Assembly: GCA_013076295.1 (NCBI GenBank)
Contig: RQOL01000461.1
Location: 1-64,000 of the forward strand
DNA: 64,000 bases
Source of the DNA: Sanderia malayensis
Lineage: Eukaryota; Cnidaria; Scyphozoa; Semaeostomeae; Pelagiidae
Direction: 5' to 3'
Shown: piece after piece, positions 24,257 through 33,339 of the stretch
Layout of the letters: every line of letters begins with the position of its first letter
How positions within the stretch are numbered: position 1 is the first letter of the stretch
Notes under the pieces: model-generated
Told to the model about the DNA's origin: nothing
Seen by the model: the letters and a program-made list of their open reading frames with translations, nothing else
The model's database searches: none
Program-made: the position numbers and the translations under genes

Positions 24257-26128
24257 GCAGAATATGCCATTGATGATGAAATTGAAAAGCTCCTTTCCAA
24301 AGGAGTTATCAAAAAATGTTTCAAGGAGGAAAATGACTTTATTTCATCTGTTTTTACTAGAGATAAAGCAGATGGAACATTAAGGATGATTTTGAATTTA
24401 AAGAAATTAAATCAACATGTCACATATAACCATTTTAAAATGGAATCATTAAAAAATGTACTAGACATCATACAACCAGGGGCTTGGATGGCAAGTGTTG
24501 ACCTAAAAGATGCTTTTTATTCAATACCTGTCAATGCCAACTTTCAAAAATACCTAAAGTTCCAATGGAAAAATGAATATTACAAATATGTTTCTATGCC
24601 CAATGGATATGGTGAAGCCATGCGTATTTTCACCAAGGTAATGAAAGTGCCCTTTAGTTTTTTGAGGAAGAAAGGTCTTCTTTCTGTCATTTTTGTTGAT
24701 GATACGTATTTGCAAGGCAATTCATATGAAGACTGCCTTGAAAATATCCAACAAACCATTGCCACCCTCCGAAATTTAGGGTTCACAATACATGTTGGGA
24801 AATCAGTTTTAAAACCAACACAACAAATAGAATTTCTAGGGTTTATCTTGAATTCTGTTACAATGACTGTCTCACTGTCTAATAGGAAGACAGAACATAT
24901 AAAATCGAAAATAAACACTTTGCTTTCTAAATCATTTATAACCATCACGGAGCTGGCATCTGTTATTGGGACTCTTGTTTCAGCGCTCCCAGCGGCTCCT
25001 CTTGGTCGATTACACTACCGATCGTTAGAAATGTTAAAAATCGATCAGCTTTTTTTATCTCGAGGAAATTACAGTGCCAAAATTTGTGAATTACCTTCAC
25101 TTGTAATTAACGATCTACATTGGTGGCTGGAGAATATAGATATTTCAGCACAAAATATCATAAAACCACAAGTAGATCTGATTCTCGAAACAGATGCTAG
25201 TGAGGCTGGCTGGGGAGCTAATGACGGTAACACCCCAATAGGGGGTCGCTGGGAGACAATTTCCAACCAACATATCAACTATCTAGAATTAAAAGCAATT
25301 TATTATGGTTTGAGTGCATATTTAAAAGTGCACTTGAACAAGAAACACATACAAATTATGTGTGATAATACTACTGCTGTCGCATACATAAACAACATGG
25401 GTGGTACTAGGTCAAAACTATGCAATGCAATCACAACAGTCATATGGTCAATGTGCATTGCAAAAGGGATTTGGATATCAGCATCACATATCCCTGGTAG
25501 AAATAACAATACTGCAGACTGTATGTCACGTAAGTTTAATGAAAACAAGGAATGGAAATTATCTCCCGTCATATTTCGCAAAATAACAAAAACACTAGAT
25601 TTTAGTCCAAATATTGACTTGTTTGCCTCACACCTAAATTATCAGATTTCTGAATTTGTTTCCTGGCTTCCTGACCCAGGAGCCATGGCAATTGACGCCT
25701 TTTCTATATCGTGGCGACAGTATCTGATTTACGCCTTTCCTCCTTTCAGTCTTCTTGGGTTGGTGATGAGAAAAATAATACAGGAGACTGCCACTGGGAT
25801 CATAATTATGCCTGTATGGCCAACACAATATTGGTACCCAGTTGTTGGACAGCATCTAATCAGTCTACCGCTCTTACTTCCAAAGGATCAAAAAATACTG
25901 TCACTTCCAGGGAAAGAGACAATGCTACATCCACTGTTGCCCAAACTTCGGCTGGCGGCAGCTCTTGTATCAGGAGATCTCTCGAAAGTCATAACTTTTC
26001 AAGCAAAGTTAATGAAATCATTCTTCAATCATGGCGAAAGCCCACACTTGAAAAATATGAATCTGTGCTTAGACGATGGAATCAGTTTTGCAGGGAAAGG
26101 AATGAAGATCCCATTCATTCAAATATAG
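24257..26128 (+). CDS. DIRS reverse transcriptase / RNase H / methyltransferase-like polyprotein
   Basis: The frame is open from the ITR junction; the first Met is at 24386. The RT palm has SVDLKDAFYSIPV and the catalytic FVDDTYLQG (Asp pair about 40% into the RT part, codons 105-106 from that Met). RNase H follows with LETDASEAGWGA, a YLELKAI Glu and a CDNTTAV Asp. A C-terminal block with DLFAS, WLPDPGA and YAFPPFS resembles the DAM-like domain of DIRS elements. The N-terminal RT segment is cut off by the left ITR junction. The 3' end overlaps the recombinase frame by 418 bp, as is usual in this group. Confidence 0.88.
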   Translation, partial: AEYAIDDEIEKLLSKGVIKKCFKEENDFISSVFTRDKADGTLRMILNLKKLNQHVTYNHFKMESLKNVLDIIQPGAWMASVDLKDAFYSIPVNANFQKYLKFQWKNEYYKYVSMPNGYGEAMRIFTKVMKVPFSFLRKKGLLSVIFVDDTYLQGNSYEDCLENIQQTIATLRNLGFTIHVGKSVLKPTQQIEFLGFILNSVTMTVSLSNRKTEHIKSKINTLLSKSFITITELASVIGTLVSALPAAPLGRLHYRSLEMLKIDQLFLSRGNYSAKICELPSLVINDLHWWLENIDISAQNIIKPQVDLILETDASEAGWGANDGNTPIGGRWETISNQHINYLELKAIYYGLSAYLKVHLNKKHIQIMCDNTTAVAYINNMGGTRSKLCNAITTVIWSMCIAKGIWISASHIPGRNNNTADCMSRKFNENKEWKLSPVIFRKITKTLDFSPNIDLFASHLNYQISEFVSWLPDPGAMAIDAFSISWRQYLIYAFPPFSLLGLVMRKIIQETATGIIIMPVWPTQYWYPVVGQHLISLPLLLPKDQKILSLPGKETMLHPLLPKLRLAAALVSGDLSKVITFQAKLMKSFFNHGESPHLKNMNLCLDDGISFAGKGMKIPFIQI

Positions 26129-26940
26129 CATCTGTTCTAGCCTACTTTGTTCACTTGCACGAAAATGGATGCATGTATAGTGGCTTAGCTTCTGCCAGGT
26201 CGGCCCTTTCTTCGGTGGTGCAAGTTCAAGGATATTCTAGTCTCTCTGACCATCCTATGGTGGCCAGATTTTTGAAGGGTATTTTTAATAGATATCCACC
26301 AGCTGCCAAATATGCAAATATTTGGGACATAGATGTACTATTGCAATACTACAAAAGTTTGCCCTCTAATCAAGCATTGGACTTTAAGGCATTGTCACAG
26401 AAACTTGTGGCTTTACTTATGATTCTTGGTGGAAGAAGGAAACAAACTCTTGTAAATATTAGCTACAACAATGTTGTGATAGAAGAAGACAAATTAGTAT
26501 TGCTACCAAATATTACATCCAAACACTCCAAACCTGGACAATCGTTACAGCCAGTTATATTCAAAAAGTTTCCAGATTCTGATAAGTTATGTGTTGTGAA
26601 CTGCGTCATGGAATATATAAAACGAAGAAATGCACTTGCTGATAAAAATGAAACAGCTTTTATAATAACTTATGGAAAACCCCACAGGCAAGCTAAACCA
26701 GATACTATATCCAGATGGCTTAAAAATGAGCTGAAGTCTGCGGGTATAGACTTATCTATTTACAAGGCCCATAGCTACAGGGCAGCTTCTGCCAGCAAGG
26801 CAACAGAAAAAGGCATATCATATAGAGACATTTTGAAACGTGGTTGTTGGAAGACTGAGAGTACTTTCCAACAGTTTTACAAGAAAGATGTAATAAGCAA
26901 TAAAGAGGAATGTGACTATGTTCAACATTTACTTAAATGA
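25711..26940 (+). CDS. DIRS tyrosine recombinase
   Basis: A 409-codon frame, +1 relative to the RT frame. The first 70 or so codons overlap RT coding sequence and may not be translated; the recombinase proper starts near KVNEIILQSW. Catalytic residues of the family are visible: Arg at codons 242-243 (GGRRKQTL), HSYR at 354-357, Trp in GCWKTES and the nucleophile Tyr at 390 (FQQFYKK). It is intact and would join DNA circles to the genome without making a target duplication. Confidence 0.9.
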   Translation: MATVSDLRLSSFQSSWVGDEKNNTGDCHWDHNYACMANTILVPSCWTASNQSTALTSKGSKNTVTSRERDNATSTVAQTSAGGSSCIRRSLESHNFSSKVNEIILQSWRKPTLEKYESVLRRWNQFCRERNEDPIHSNIASVLAYFVHLHENGCMYSGLASARSALSSVVQVQGYSSLSDHPMVARFLKGIFNRYPPAAKYANIWDIDVLLQYYKSLPSNQALDFKALSQKLVALLMILGGRRKQTLVNISYNNVVIEEDKLVLLPNITSKHSKPGQSLQPVIFKKFPDSDKLCVVNCVMEYIKRRNALADKNETAFIITYGKPHRQAKPDTISRWLKNELKSAGIDLSIYKAHSYRAASASKATEKGISYRDILKRGCWKTESTFQQFYKKDVISNKEECDYVQHLLK

Positions 26941-27215
26941 ATACTGAGTTTTAGACAAACTTGATGTTATGAAATATTGTAGTTTCAAGATATAAACTTG
27001 AGGGTTAGGTTTATCAAATATGTTGATATTATTATTGTTGATAGACCTTATGTTGATACTATTATGTTGATGTTATCATGTTGATATTATTATTTTCATG
27101 TTATGGGGAAATGAATCAAGCTTGACTTTATGTAAACATCAATCTTAAATTCCATCTGACTCGGTCAGGGCTTTGAAGTCTCATGTTATGCTCCGCAGAG
27201 GTAGCAGGGAGATAG

Positions 27216-27454
27216 AATCACCAAATAACCGATTAAAATGAGGGGTATTTGGCATTCTATTGACCTGATAACTCTAGGAGAGATAACATGCCACGCCCGG
27301 CCCGCCCTAGTTATCATGTCTTATTCACTGACCTCGTCAGTGCTTTGAACTAGTGATCTTCTGCTGCGCGCGCGCTTCTCATGTTATCTCTCCTAGAGTT
27401 ATCAGGTCAATAGAATGCCAAATACCCCTCATTTTAATCGGTTATTTGGTGATT
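27216..27454. repeat. 75-bp perfect inverted repeat of the DIRS 3' end
   Basis: 27216-27290 and 27380-27454 are exact reverse complements around an 89-bp spacer. The first is part of the internal complementary region and the second is the outer part of the right ITR. The spacer ends with the GC-alternating tract shared with the left ITR. Confidence 0.92.
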
Positions 27455-27653
27455 CCTTCTGCATTTTGTGTTGCTGTTGTTGCTTTCCCTCGCTTTTTTG
27501 CATTTGCCTGTTTCCACGTGGTTGTGTGTAGGACGTATTCCCAACGTGTTGCAAAACTGCATCAGTCCAGTCCATTCATTCCAATTAACATTTAAAGACA
27601 CAAACTAGACTTGCCACGGAAATTGGCGAAAGCGTTGTTTTAAGTGGGTGAAT

Positions 27654-30223
27654 ATGTTGACGATTGAAGCCTTAGTTGTTCCAGCTGACGGTCTTATATC
27701 AAAGCAATGCAATGTTCAAGCTTTTTTAGGCCAACAATGTTGTGGAACTGGAACTTTATTCATTATGGAGGAGTAAGAATCACAATGCAATGCATGCATT
27801 ATGTATATTTACATTTGCGCATATAGCGTATAGCTATTAAAATAATGCAGCAGCAAAACGTTTTCATAGCTAATTTTGCATTCTTGTGCAAGCAATATCT
27901 TCTGTTTACGTTCAGTTCTAGCTAATTTCCTTATCTTATATATATTCATAGTCTTGAAGAAGCAAAAATTCTTATTAAATTTTTGTTAAAAATTTAATAA
28001 GAATTTTTCTTAAAATTTCATATCTATGCCACTGCCTTTATCAATTTCTTTAGGTAAATTCCTTCAACTAATTGTATCCATTTTATTTTCTAGCAATATT
28101 TATTGGCAGAAGCAGGAAAGCAGTGATGGATTTTCACTCGAATATCCATTGATATCAATGCATGGTATTTCTAAAGATGTGTCATCATCTTTTCCACATC
28201 AATGTGTCTTGTGTCTTGTGGATGCCGTTCTTCCAGGTATAATTGCAAGAACATTCTCAATATTACCCATAATATTCCAGTGATATTACCTGAGCTGAGA
28301 TTTGAGTCACATTACAAGCTTACAAGATTACAAGATTTTATTTCAACAATTTTGTGAATGCTGAAGGCTTTGTATGCACAATGAGAAAAGGAACAAATAG
28401 AGCAAATTATTGCACATTACATTTTAGAAAATGGATTTCTCATGTCCTATAGTTCTTTTATTACTCTTTTTGCAGGTAGCACCATGAATCAAGCCGATAA
28501 TGAAGTTACAGAAGTGAGATTTGTCCCAGAGGATTTGAGTTTGTGTAAGTATTTTGCTTTCCTAAATTACATCTGAAGGGTTCATAGAAGTTGAGGAGAC
28601 TAAAAGAATAAATATCACTTCATGTAGCCACTTTTAAATACTTGGGGTAGCACTGCTCCAGCGCACTAGCCAAAGCTCTCTCCAAACATTAGATATTTTC
28701 ATTACGATTACCTTTAACCATTGTAAAATAGACACCTTTGAGGCTATGGTTTCTTTTTTGACGCTTTTGACTTGAAGGTTGTTGGCAATAGTTTCTCAGA
28801 CATTTCCTAAAACAAGTATTGGATTGACTCTGATTGACTTGCATTGACTCATTTCCAAAAGTGTCTGTTTTAATGAAGCTCCATTAAAGCTGTAAAAGTG
28901 AAGAATTTATAAGTGCATGTTTTGAGTTGGATATAACAACCTCCAGCATCATTTCAAAATAGGTAAATTTTTACTTTTAGTGGAAAAAATTTACAGTGAC
29001 ATTGCTGAATGTCAAAAGAACCACCCAGATCCTGATGAGGAATTTGATGAAGATGAAGAAGGTGAACTTGGTAAGCAGGTCTTAATAATCACATTGTTTA
29101 TACAAGGTATGCTGAAAGGAGTTAGATACCATCAGGGCATATAGCATCCAATTAGCACTATAAGGGGTAGTGGATAATGGATGCAAAGGTTCCCTTAGGT
29201 GAACTGAATTTTAACAAGGGTACCTTTGCATCCATTACCATACAAACATGTAATTTAATTACAGATTATAATTGTTGTCTCTTCCCAGAACTTTGGGCTG
29301 TTGAAGTCAATGTTTAACCGTATCTTATCTTTGAATGGCTATGCAGTATGTTTAATAGTTATTATGTGTTATTGATGTATTTTATGTTCTTTTTTATAGA
29401 TTATGAAATGTATGGAGCAGATAGTGAGAACATCCAGTTGTCAGAGGAAGGCCAGGTTTATAAGATATTATTTTTCTATGCTGAATTGTTCTCTTCTTTG
29501 CTGTCGTGAAAGAAGTATCAAAGTAGAGCGCATTCTAATGTCATTGACCCCCTCTAGCCTGATAATTTAAGAAGAGAAATATCATATGTGCTTAGTAGCT
29601 TTTATGGTTATATTTTTCTTATTCTTCAGGCTGTGCTTCAACGCCTTGCTGGTACAATGGAAATGCCATCACAAGGTGAATTTGAAGAGATGATACAAAA
29701 TGGAAGAATTTCTGGTGGTAGGTACTTCAAACTAATTCTTTGAGTTGTGCTATGCTGATTAATTTACAAGATTTTTCCCTAGAGAAAAATGAAAATAGTC
29801 ATAGCTCTTTTCAATGCAAAGTTCCATCTGCAGGGCTAGACATTTTCTTGCACACAAGCCATTTACAAAGAGAGAGGGTATTGTATTGTTAAAGTGTGGC
29901 ATAAAGCTGATATGATATGCTTGATCAAATGAAATGAACAACAAACTGCAGTTAGCTAAATACGTTTTTATTGAATTGATAAACTGAACCTTTATGCATT
30001 AGCAAGGAATAAGTTAATAAACATGAGGGTGGGCATACATTTAATGCATCAAGAAATTAAAATTTGAAATATTTTATATAAGACAAGCTATTTCTTTGCC
30101 AGAATAGTTTGGTTATTGAAGTTGAGCTGTATTTAAATTTTCTTTATGTCTATAGATACCAAGCAAGTTGCCGGAAATGGTCAATTTGATGATGCTGATG
30201 ATGTTATCGAAGAAGAAAGGTGA
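27654..30223 (+). CDS. CLNS1A: Methylosome subunit pICln
   Basis: Exons: 27654-27772, 28094-28236, 28476-28544, 28981-29070, 29400-29455, 29630-29717, 30156-30223. All are GT-AG and in phase, giving 210 aa (human 237). The PH-like core contains GTGTLFIMEE and GFSLEYPLISMHGISKD. Then come VRFVPED, the HPDPDEEFDEDEEGE acidic stretch, and the C-terminal block ending NGQFDDADDVIEEER. pICln is an Sm-protein assembly chaperone that works with the PRMT5 methylosome in snRNP biogenesis in the cytosol. The start is the first Met before the conserved block; the right end of the DIRS element is 199 bp upstream. Confidence 0.95.
27964..28008. repeat. Perfect 21-bp AT-rich inverted repeat
   Basis: Arms 27964-27984 and 27988-28008 pair perfectly around GTT. 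It lies in CLNS1A intron 1, about 85 bp before exon 2. Confidence 0.85.
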
Positions 30224-30970
30224 AGTTAAAAGTACCATGGTTAATTGGAGAAGAGCTATAAATGAACACTTTGCAGCCCAAAGCCGTATTAACACATACC
30301 ACAGTAATTGGAAGCACTTCTCAATTTTATAGCTTCTTTATAACTGCAGCAATCACCTATGTTAAGCAACATCTTCATAAGAATTAGCAAAGAATTATTG
30401 GGAAATACAATAGTTTATGGTTGAGTCCTGAACTGTTTTGATTTTTTATATTTATGACAAATATTTGTTGCTTGTAAAGGATGTTATTAGTGGCAGAAAA
30501 ATCATGTTATACTCATTTTGAAGAACTCAAATAAATCTCTTTTTGTTCTTCTATCTAGAAATCTGGTTGTATCCTCAAAGTAGAATATTTTTTATAATAA
30601 CTTGATTCTTAAATAATACATCATATTTGAGATTGCAAACTAATTTTGAAAAAAAAATGTGCAAGTTTTTATCGAGGCACCTACATAAATTACCTAACCA
30701 TATTTCCTCTTATTTGCACCCACCCTCTTTTGATCGCCCCCCTCCAATAAGCGCCCACCCTAAAAGTGTGAAAGAAGTGCCCCCTTTATTAACCGCCCAG
30801 GGCGGTTAATAGAATTCTTACATTTTCACTGTATGTATCGTTCAAATAATAATGTAGAAACTCTTCAAGGCTGGAAAAACACTTTCATGGGGTCCTGAGC
30901 GCTTGGAAAATGCAATGCAGTCAAGACCAGTAGTTGACGTTGATCTTGACTGCTTGATATTGAATAACTT
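30224..30970. other. CLNS1A 3' flank with left part of an old GCGCCC MITE
   Basis: There is no gene. From about 30697 the sequence has ATTTCCTCTTATTTGCACCC and clusters of GCGCCC/CGCCC, matching the left half of the MITE seen whole at 42634-42812. The matching right half lies at about 33100-33168, beyond the Tigger element, so Tigger probably inserted into an older, larger repeat. Confidence 0.55.
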
Positions 30971-31304
30971 CAATCAACTCTGTCTAATTCGAACTCGTGT
31001 AATTCGAACCAAATTCTGTGGTCCTTGAAAAATTCCTAACAAACCACCCTTATAAAAAAACCTCTGTAATTCGAACCTTTGTAATTCAAACTTTTTGTAA
31101 TTCGACCATTTATTTTGTTCCGTCAAAAAAACCCTCTGTAATTCGAACTGTGTTTAAATCTCTGTAAAAAGCCAAATTCATCCTTTTAACTGTGCAGTTT
31201 TAAGCACAATCAGCTCTAATTTTAGATAGGTTTCCATTCCAGTATATATGTAGCCCGGGCTAAAGTGTAGTTAGATAGATCTTGTAAGATCTGAAAAGAA
31301 ACAG

Positions 31305-32885
31305 TTGCATTATATTATGATTATGGCAACCGCAGGGAATAGTAAACGAAAGCACAGCGAAAAGACATTGGAAATCAAGTATGACGCCTTAACGCAACTT
31401 GAAAGAGGGATGTCAAACAAAAGTGTTGCCAAACACTTTAATGTTGCCAAAAATACACTTTCGACTTGGAAAAAGAACAAAGAAAAGATCATTGCAGCAT
31501 TCAAGAGTACTGGAAGTACAAAAAGGCAAAGAATAAAACAAGGAACGTACGATGAAGTGAACATTGCTTGCTACAAGTGGTTGCTTATCCAACGGTCAGA
31601 AAACGTTTCAATAAATGGCCTGATATTAAAAGAAAAGGCTCTGGACTTTGCAAAGCAATTAGACGTTGAATCTTTCAAAGCATCTGATGGCTGGCTCCAC
31701 TCGTGGAAAGCTCGCTACGGCGTTACTTTTAGAGAAGTATGTCGAAAAGCTAATTCAGTGACACCAGAAATGATAGGATCTTGGAAAGAAACATCACCAC
31801 CGACAATACTTTCAAGATTTTCAATGAAAGACATCTACAACGCAGATGAGTTTGGCCTGTTTTATCAAGGCTTGCCTAGTAAAACGCTACACATGAAAGG
31901 AAAAAAGTGCTCTGGTGGAAAGCATAGCAAAGTCAGACTCACTGGAATGGCGGCTGCAAGTGCAACTGGTGAGAAATTACCAATGTTTGTAATCGGCAAG
32001 TCCAAAAATCCTAGATGCTTCAAAGGTGTACAAAACCTTCCATGCCGTTATAAATTGCAAAGCAAAAGCTGGATGAATGGGCTTCTTTTTGAAGAGTGGG
32101 TCAAGGAACTTGACAAAACGTTTTCAGCAGAACACCGTAAGGTGGCCCTCATTGTAGACAATTGCCCGGCACATCCAAGAATTGAAGGATTAAAAGCTGT
32201 GGAGTTAATACTTCTTCCACCAAGCACAACGTCAAATACTCAGCCGATGGACCAAGGAGTCATAAGATCGCTCAAAGCCATCTATCGACGGAAAATCATT
32301 CAGCGAATCGTCAGAGCCGTTGACGCAAAGAAAGGAATACCGAAAACATCAATTCTTGATGCCATGCAGTTGCTGCGATTATCTTGGGCAGAAGTAACAG
32401 AGCAAACCATCAAAAATTGTTTCAAAAAGGCCGGTATATCAGAACAAGCAGCAGAAGAAGCATTTGAAGACAAAGATGATCCATTTAAAGATCTCACTGC
32501 TGAAGATGATATGGAGCTTGAAGACGCAATAGACTGCCTTCGCGCTCACCTTCCAGAAGAGGTTCCATTGCATCTCAATGCCGTTGCTCTGTTAGAGATT
32601 GATGAGAGCTTAACAACAAATGGTGACAAACTGACAGATGCAGACATTTTGGCGTCCATCAGAGAAGAAGCATCAGTTGAAGAAGACGAAGCAACAGAAA
32701 ATGAAATTGAATTTGAAGATGATCCACCGGTATGTCCTACCAGCATTGAAGTTGATAAAGCAATGGAAACACTGCAGCAATTCAGCCTTTTCTGTGACAA
32801 TGGAGCCGAATTACAAGAAACAATTGAAAAAATTAATCTTTTGACAAGGAAAGAATATGGCCATATCTCTGTTTTATGGCCATAA
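31305..32885 (+). CDS. Tigger/pogo-family DDE transposase (CENP-B/Jerky-like)
   Basis: Intact 526-codon frame; a later Met at 31323 (MATAGNSKRK) may be the real start. The N-terminal CENP-B-type HTH (KSVAKHFNVAKNTLSTWKK) is followed by a Tc5-type HTH (KASDGWLHSWKARYGV). Catalytic acids are Asp181 (NADEFGLF), Asp285 (LIVDNCPAHP) and Asp316 (TQPMDQG), with 30 residues between the last two as in pogo-like enzymes. It has an acidic C-terminus. A domesticated host gene is the alternative, but the flanking TIRs favour a transposon. No frameshift or premature stop was found. Confidence 0.92.
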   Translation: MHYIMIMATAGNSKRKHSEKTLEIKYDALTQLERGMSNKSVAKHFNVAKNTLSTWKKNKEKIIAAFKSTGSTKRQRIKQGTYDEVNIACYKWLLIQRSENVSINGLILKEKALDFAKQLDVESFKASDGWLHSWKARYGVTFREVCRKANSVTPEMIGSWKETSPPTILSRFSMKDIYNADEFGLFYQGLPSKTLHMKGKKCSGGKHSKVRLTGMAAASATGEKLPMFVIGKSKNPRCFKGVQNLPCRYKLQSKSWMNGLLFEEWVKELDKTFSAEHRKVALIVDNCPAHPRIEGLKAVELILLPPSTTSNTQPMDQGVIRSLKAIYRRKIIQRIVRAVDAKKGIPKTSILDAMQLLRLSWAEVTEQTIKNCFKKAGISEQAAEEAFEDKDDPFKDLTAEDDMELEDAIDCLRAHLPEEVPLHLNAVALLEIDESLTTNGDKLTDADILASIREEASVEEDEATENEIEFEDDPPVCPTSIEVDKAMETLQQFSLFCDNGAELQETIEKINLLTRKEYGHISVLWP

Positions 32886-32918
32886 AATATAGCTTATGGC
32901 CATAAAACAGAGATATGG
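32861..32918. repeat. Perfect 25-bp hairpin across the transposase stop codon
   Basis: 32861-32885 and 32894-32918 are exact reverse complements with an 8-base loop. The first arm contains the last codons and stop of the transposase. It may act on transcript stability or be a nested foldback insertion that set the present C-terminus. Confidence 0.88.
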
Positions 32919-33038
32919 GGGTAACGGTAACTGGGGGTAAAATATGGCCCTTACATGAAAAGTCGTATAATTCGAACTTTCTGTAATTCGAACAAATTTG
33001 GATTCCCCCATAGAGTTCGAATTAGGCAGAGTTGACTG

Positions 33039-33339
33039 TATATGAAGTTATTCTTTTGTTTTTGAGGTTGTTTGATTTTAAAATTTCAGGACTCTAAAAT
33101 AAGCGCCCCTCCCAATTTTAAAAAATATTTCATAAGCACCCGGGCGCTAAACTGTACGGAAATACGGTATACTAAACTGTACGGAAATACGGTATACTAA
33201 ACTGTACTGTATACGGTATACGCATGCGTTTATATTGACCAGTTCGGAGAACTTTTGACTGAACTGAACCAAGACCAACGTGATCACGTTGTCTTTTTTG
33301 GGACATCATACTGGTCCTGCAATCTGTATTTGCCGCATA
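33039..33339. promoter_or_regulatory. GFM1 upstream region with MITE end and short tandem repeat
   Basis: About 300 bp between the Tigger right end and the GFM1 start. It holds the right half of the GCGCCC MITE (to about 33168) and 25-bp repeats built on CTGTACGGAAATACGGTATA between about 33148 and 33222. It must contain the GFM1 promoter; no core motif was assigned. Confidence 0.55.
33148..33222. repeat. Tandem 25-bp repeat before GFM1
   Basis: Two full 25-bp copies containing AAACTGTACGGAAATACGGT and a third, shorter diverged copy. The unit looks like the terminal part of the GCGCCC MITE, so the tandem grew from a MITE end. Confidence 0.75.

Larger units (their letters stand above)
24193..27454 (+). 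mobile_element. DIRS-type retrotransposon, 5' deleted
   Basis: A 3.26-kb element with RT, RNase H and tyrosine recombinase frames and the DIRS repeat plan. The left ITR is 24193-24255 and the right ITR 27353-27454, sharing about 35 bp in inverted orientation. An internal complementary region at 27179-27290 joins the complement of the outer left end (39 bp, 27179-27217) to the complement of the outer right end (75 bp, 27216-27290 against 27380-27454, all bases pairing). The left ITR runs straight into the middle of the RT frame, so gag and the RT N-terminus are missing. It sits between TTC12 and CLNS1A. Confidence 0.9.
30971..33038 (+). mobile_element. Tigger/pogo-type DNA transposon, apparently complete
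   Basis: A 2.07-kb element whose ends are inverted repeats (CAATCAACTCTGTCTAATTC at the left, complement of a sequence ending GTTGACTG at the right), followed inward by repeated TAATTCGAAC motifs. The right end is followed by TA. The left TA is not present, perhaps because of a small deletion. It encodes an intact transposase and lies between CLNS1A and GFM1. Confidence 0.88.

Noticed and set aside
30960..33052. loxP-like inverted sequences around the Tigger element
   Set aside because: The resemblance to a recombinase site is short and is better explained as a near-palindromic TA target of a Tc1/mariner-superfamily transposase.
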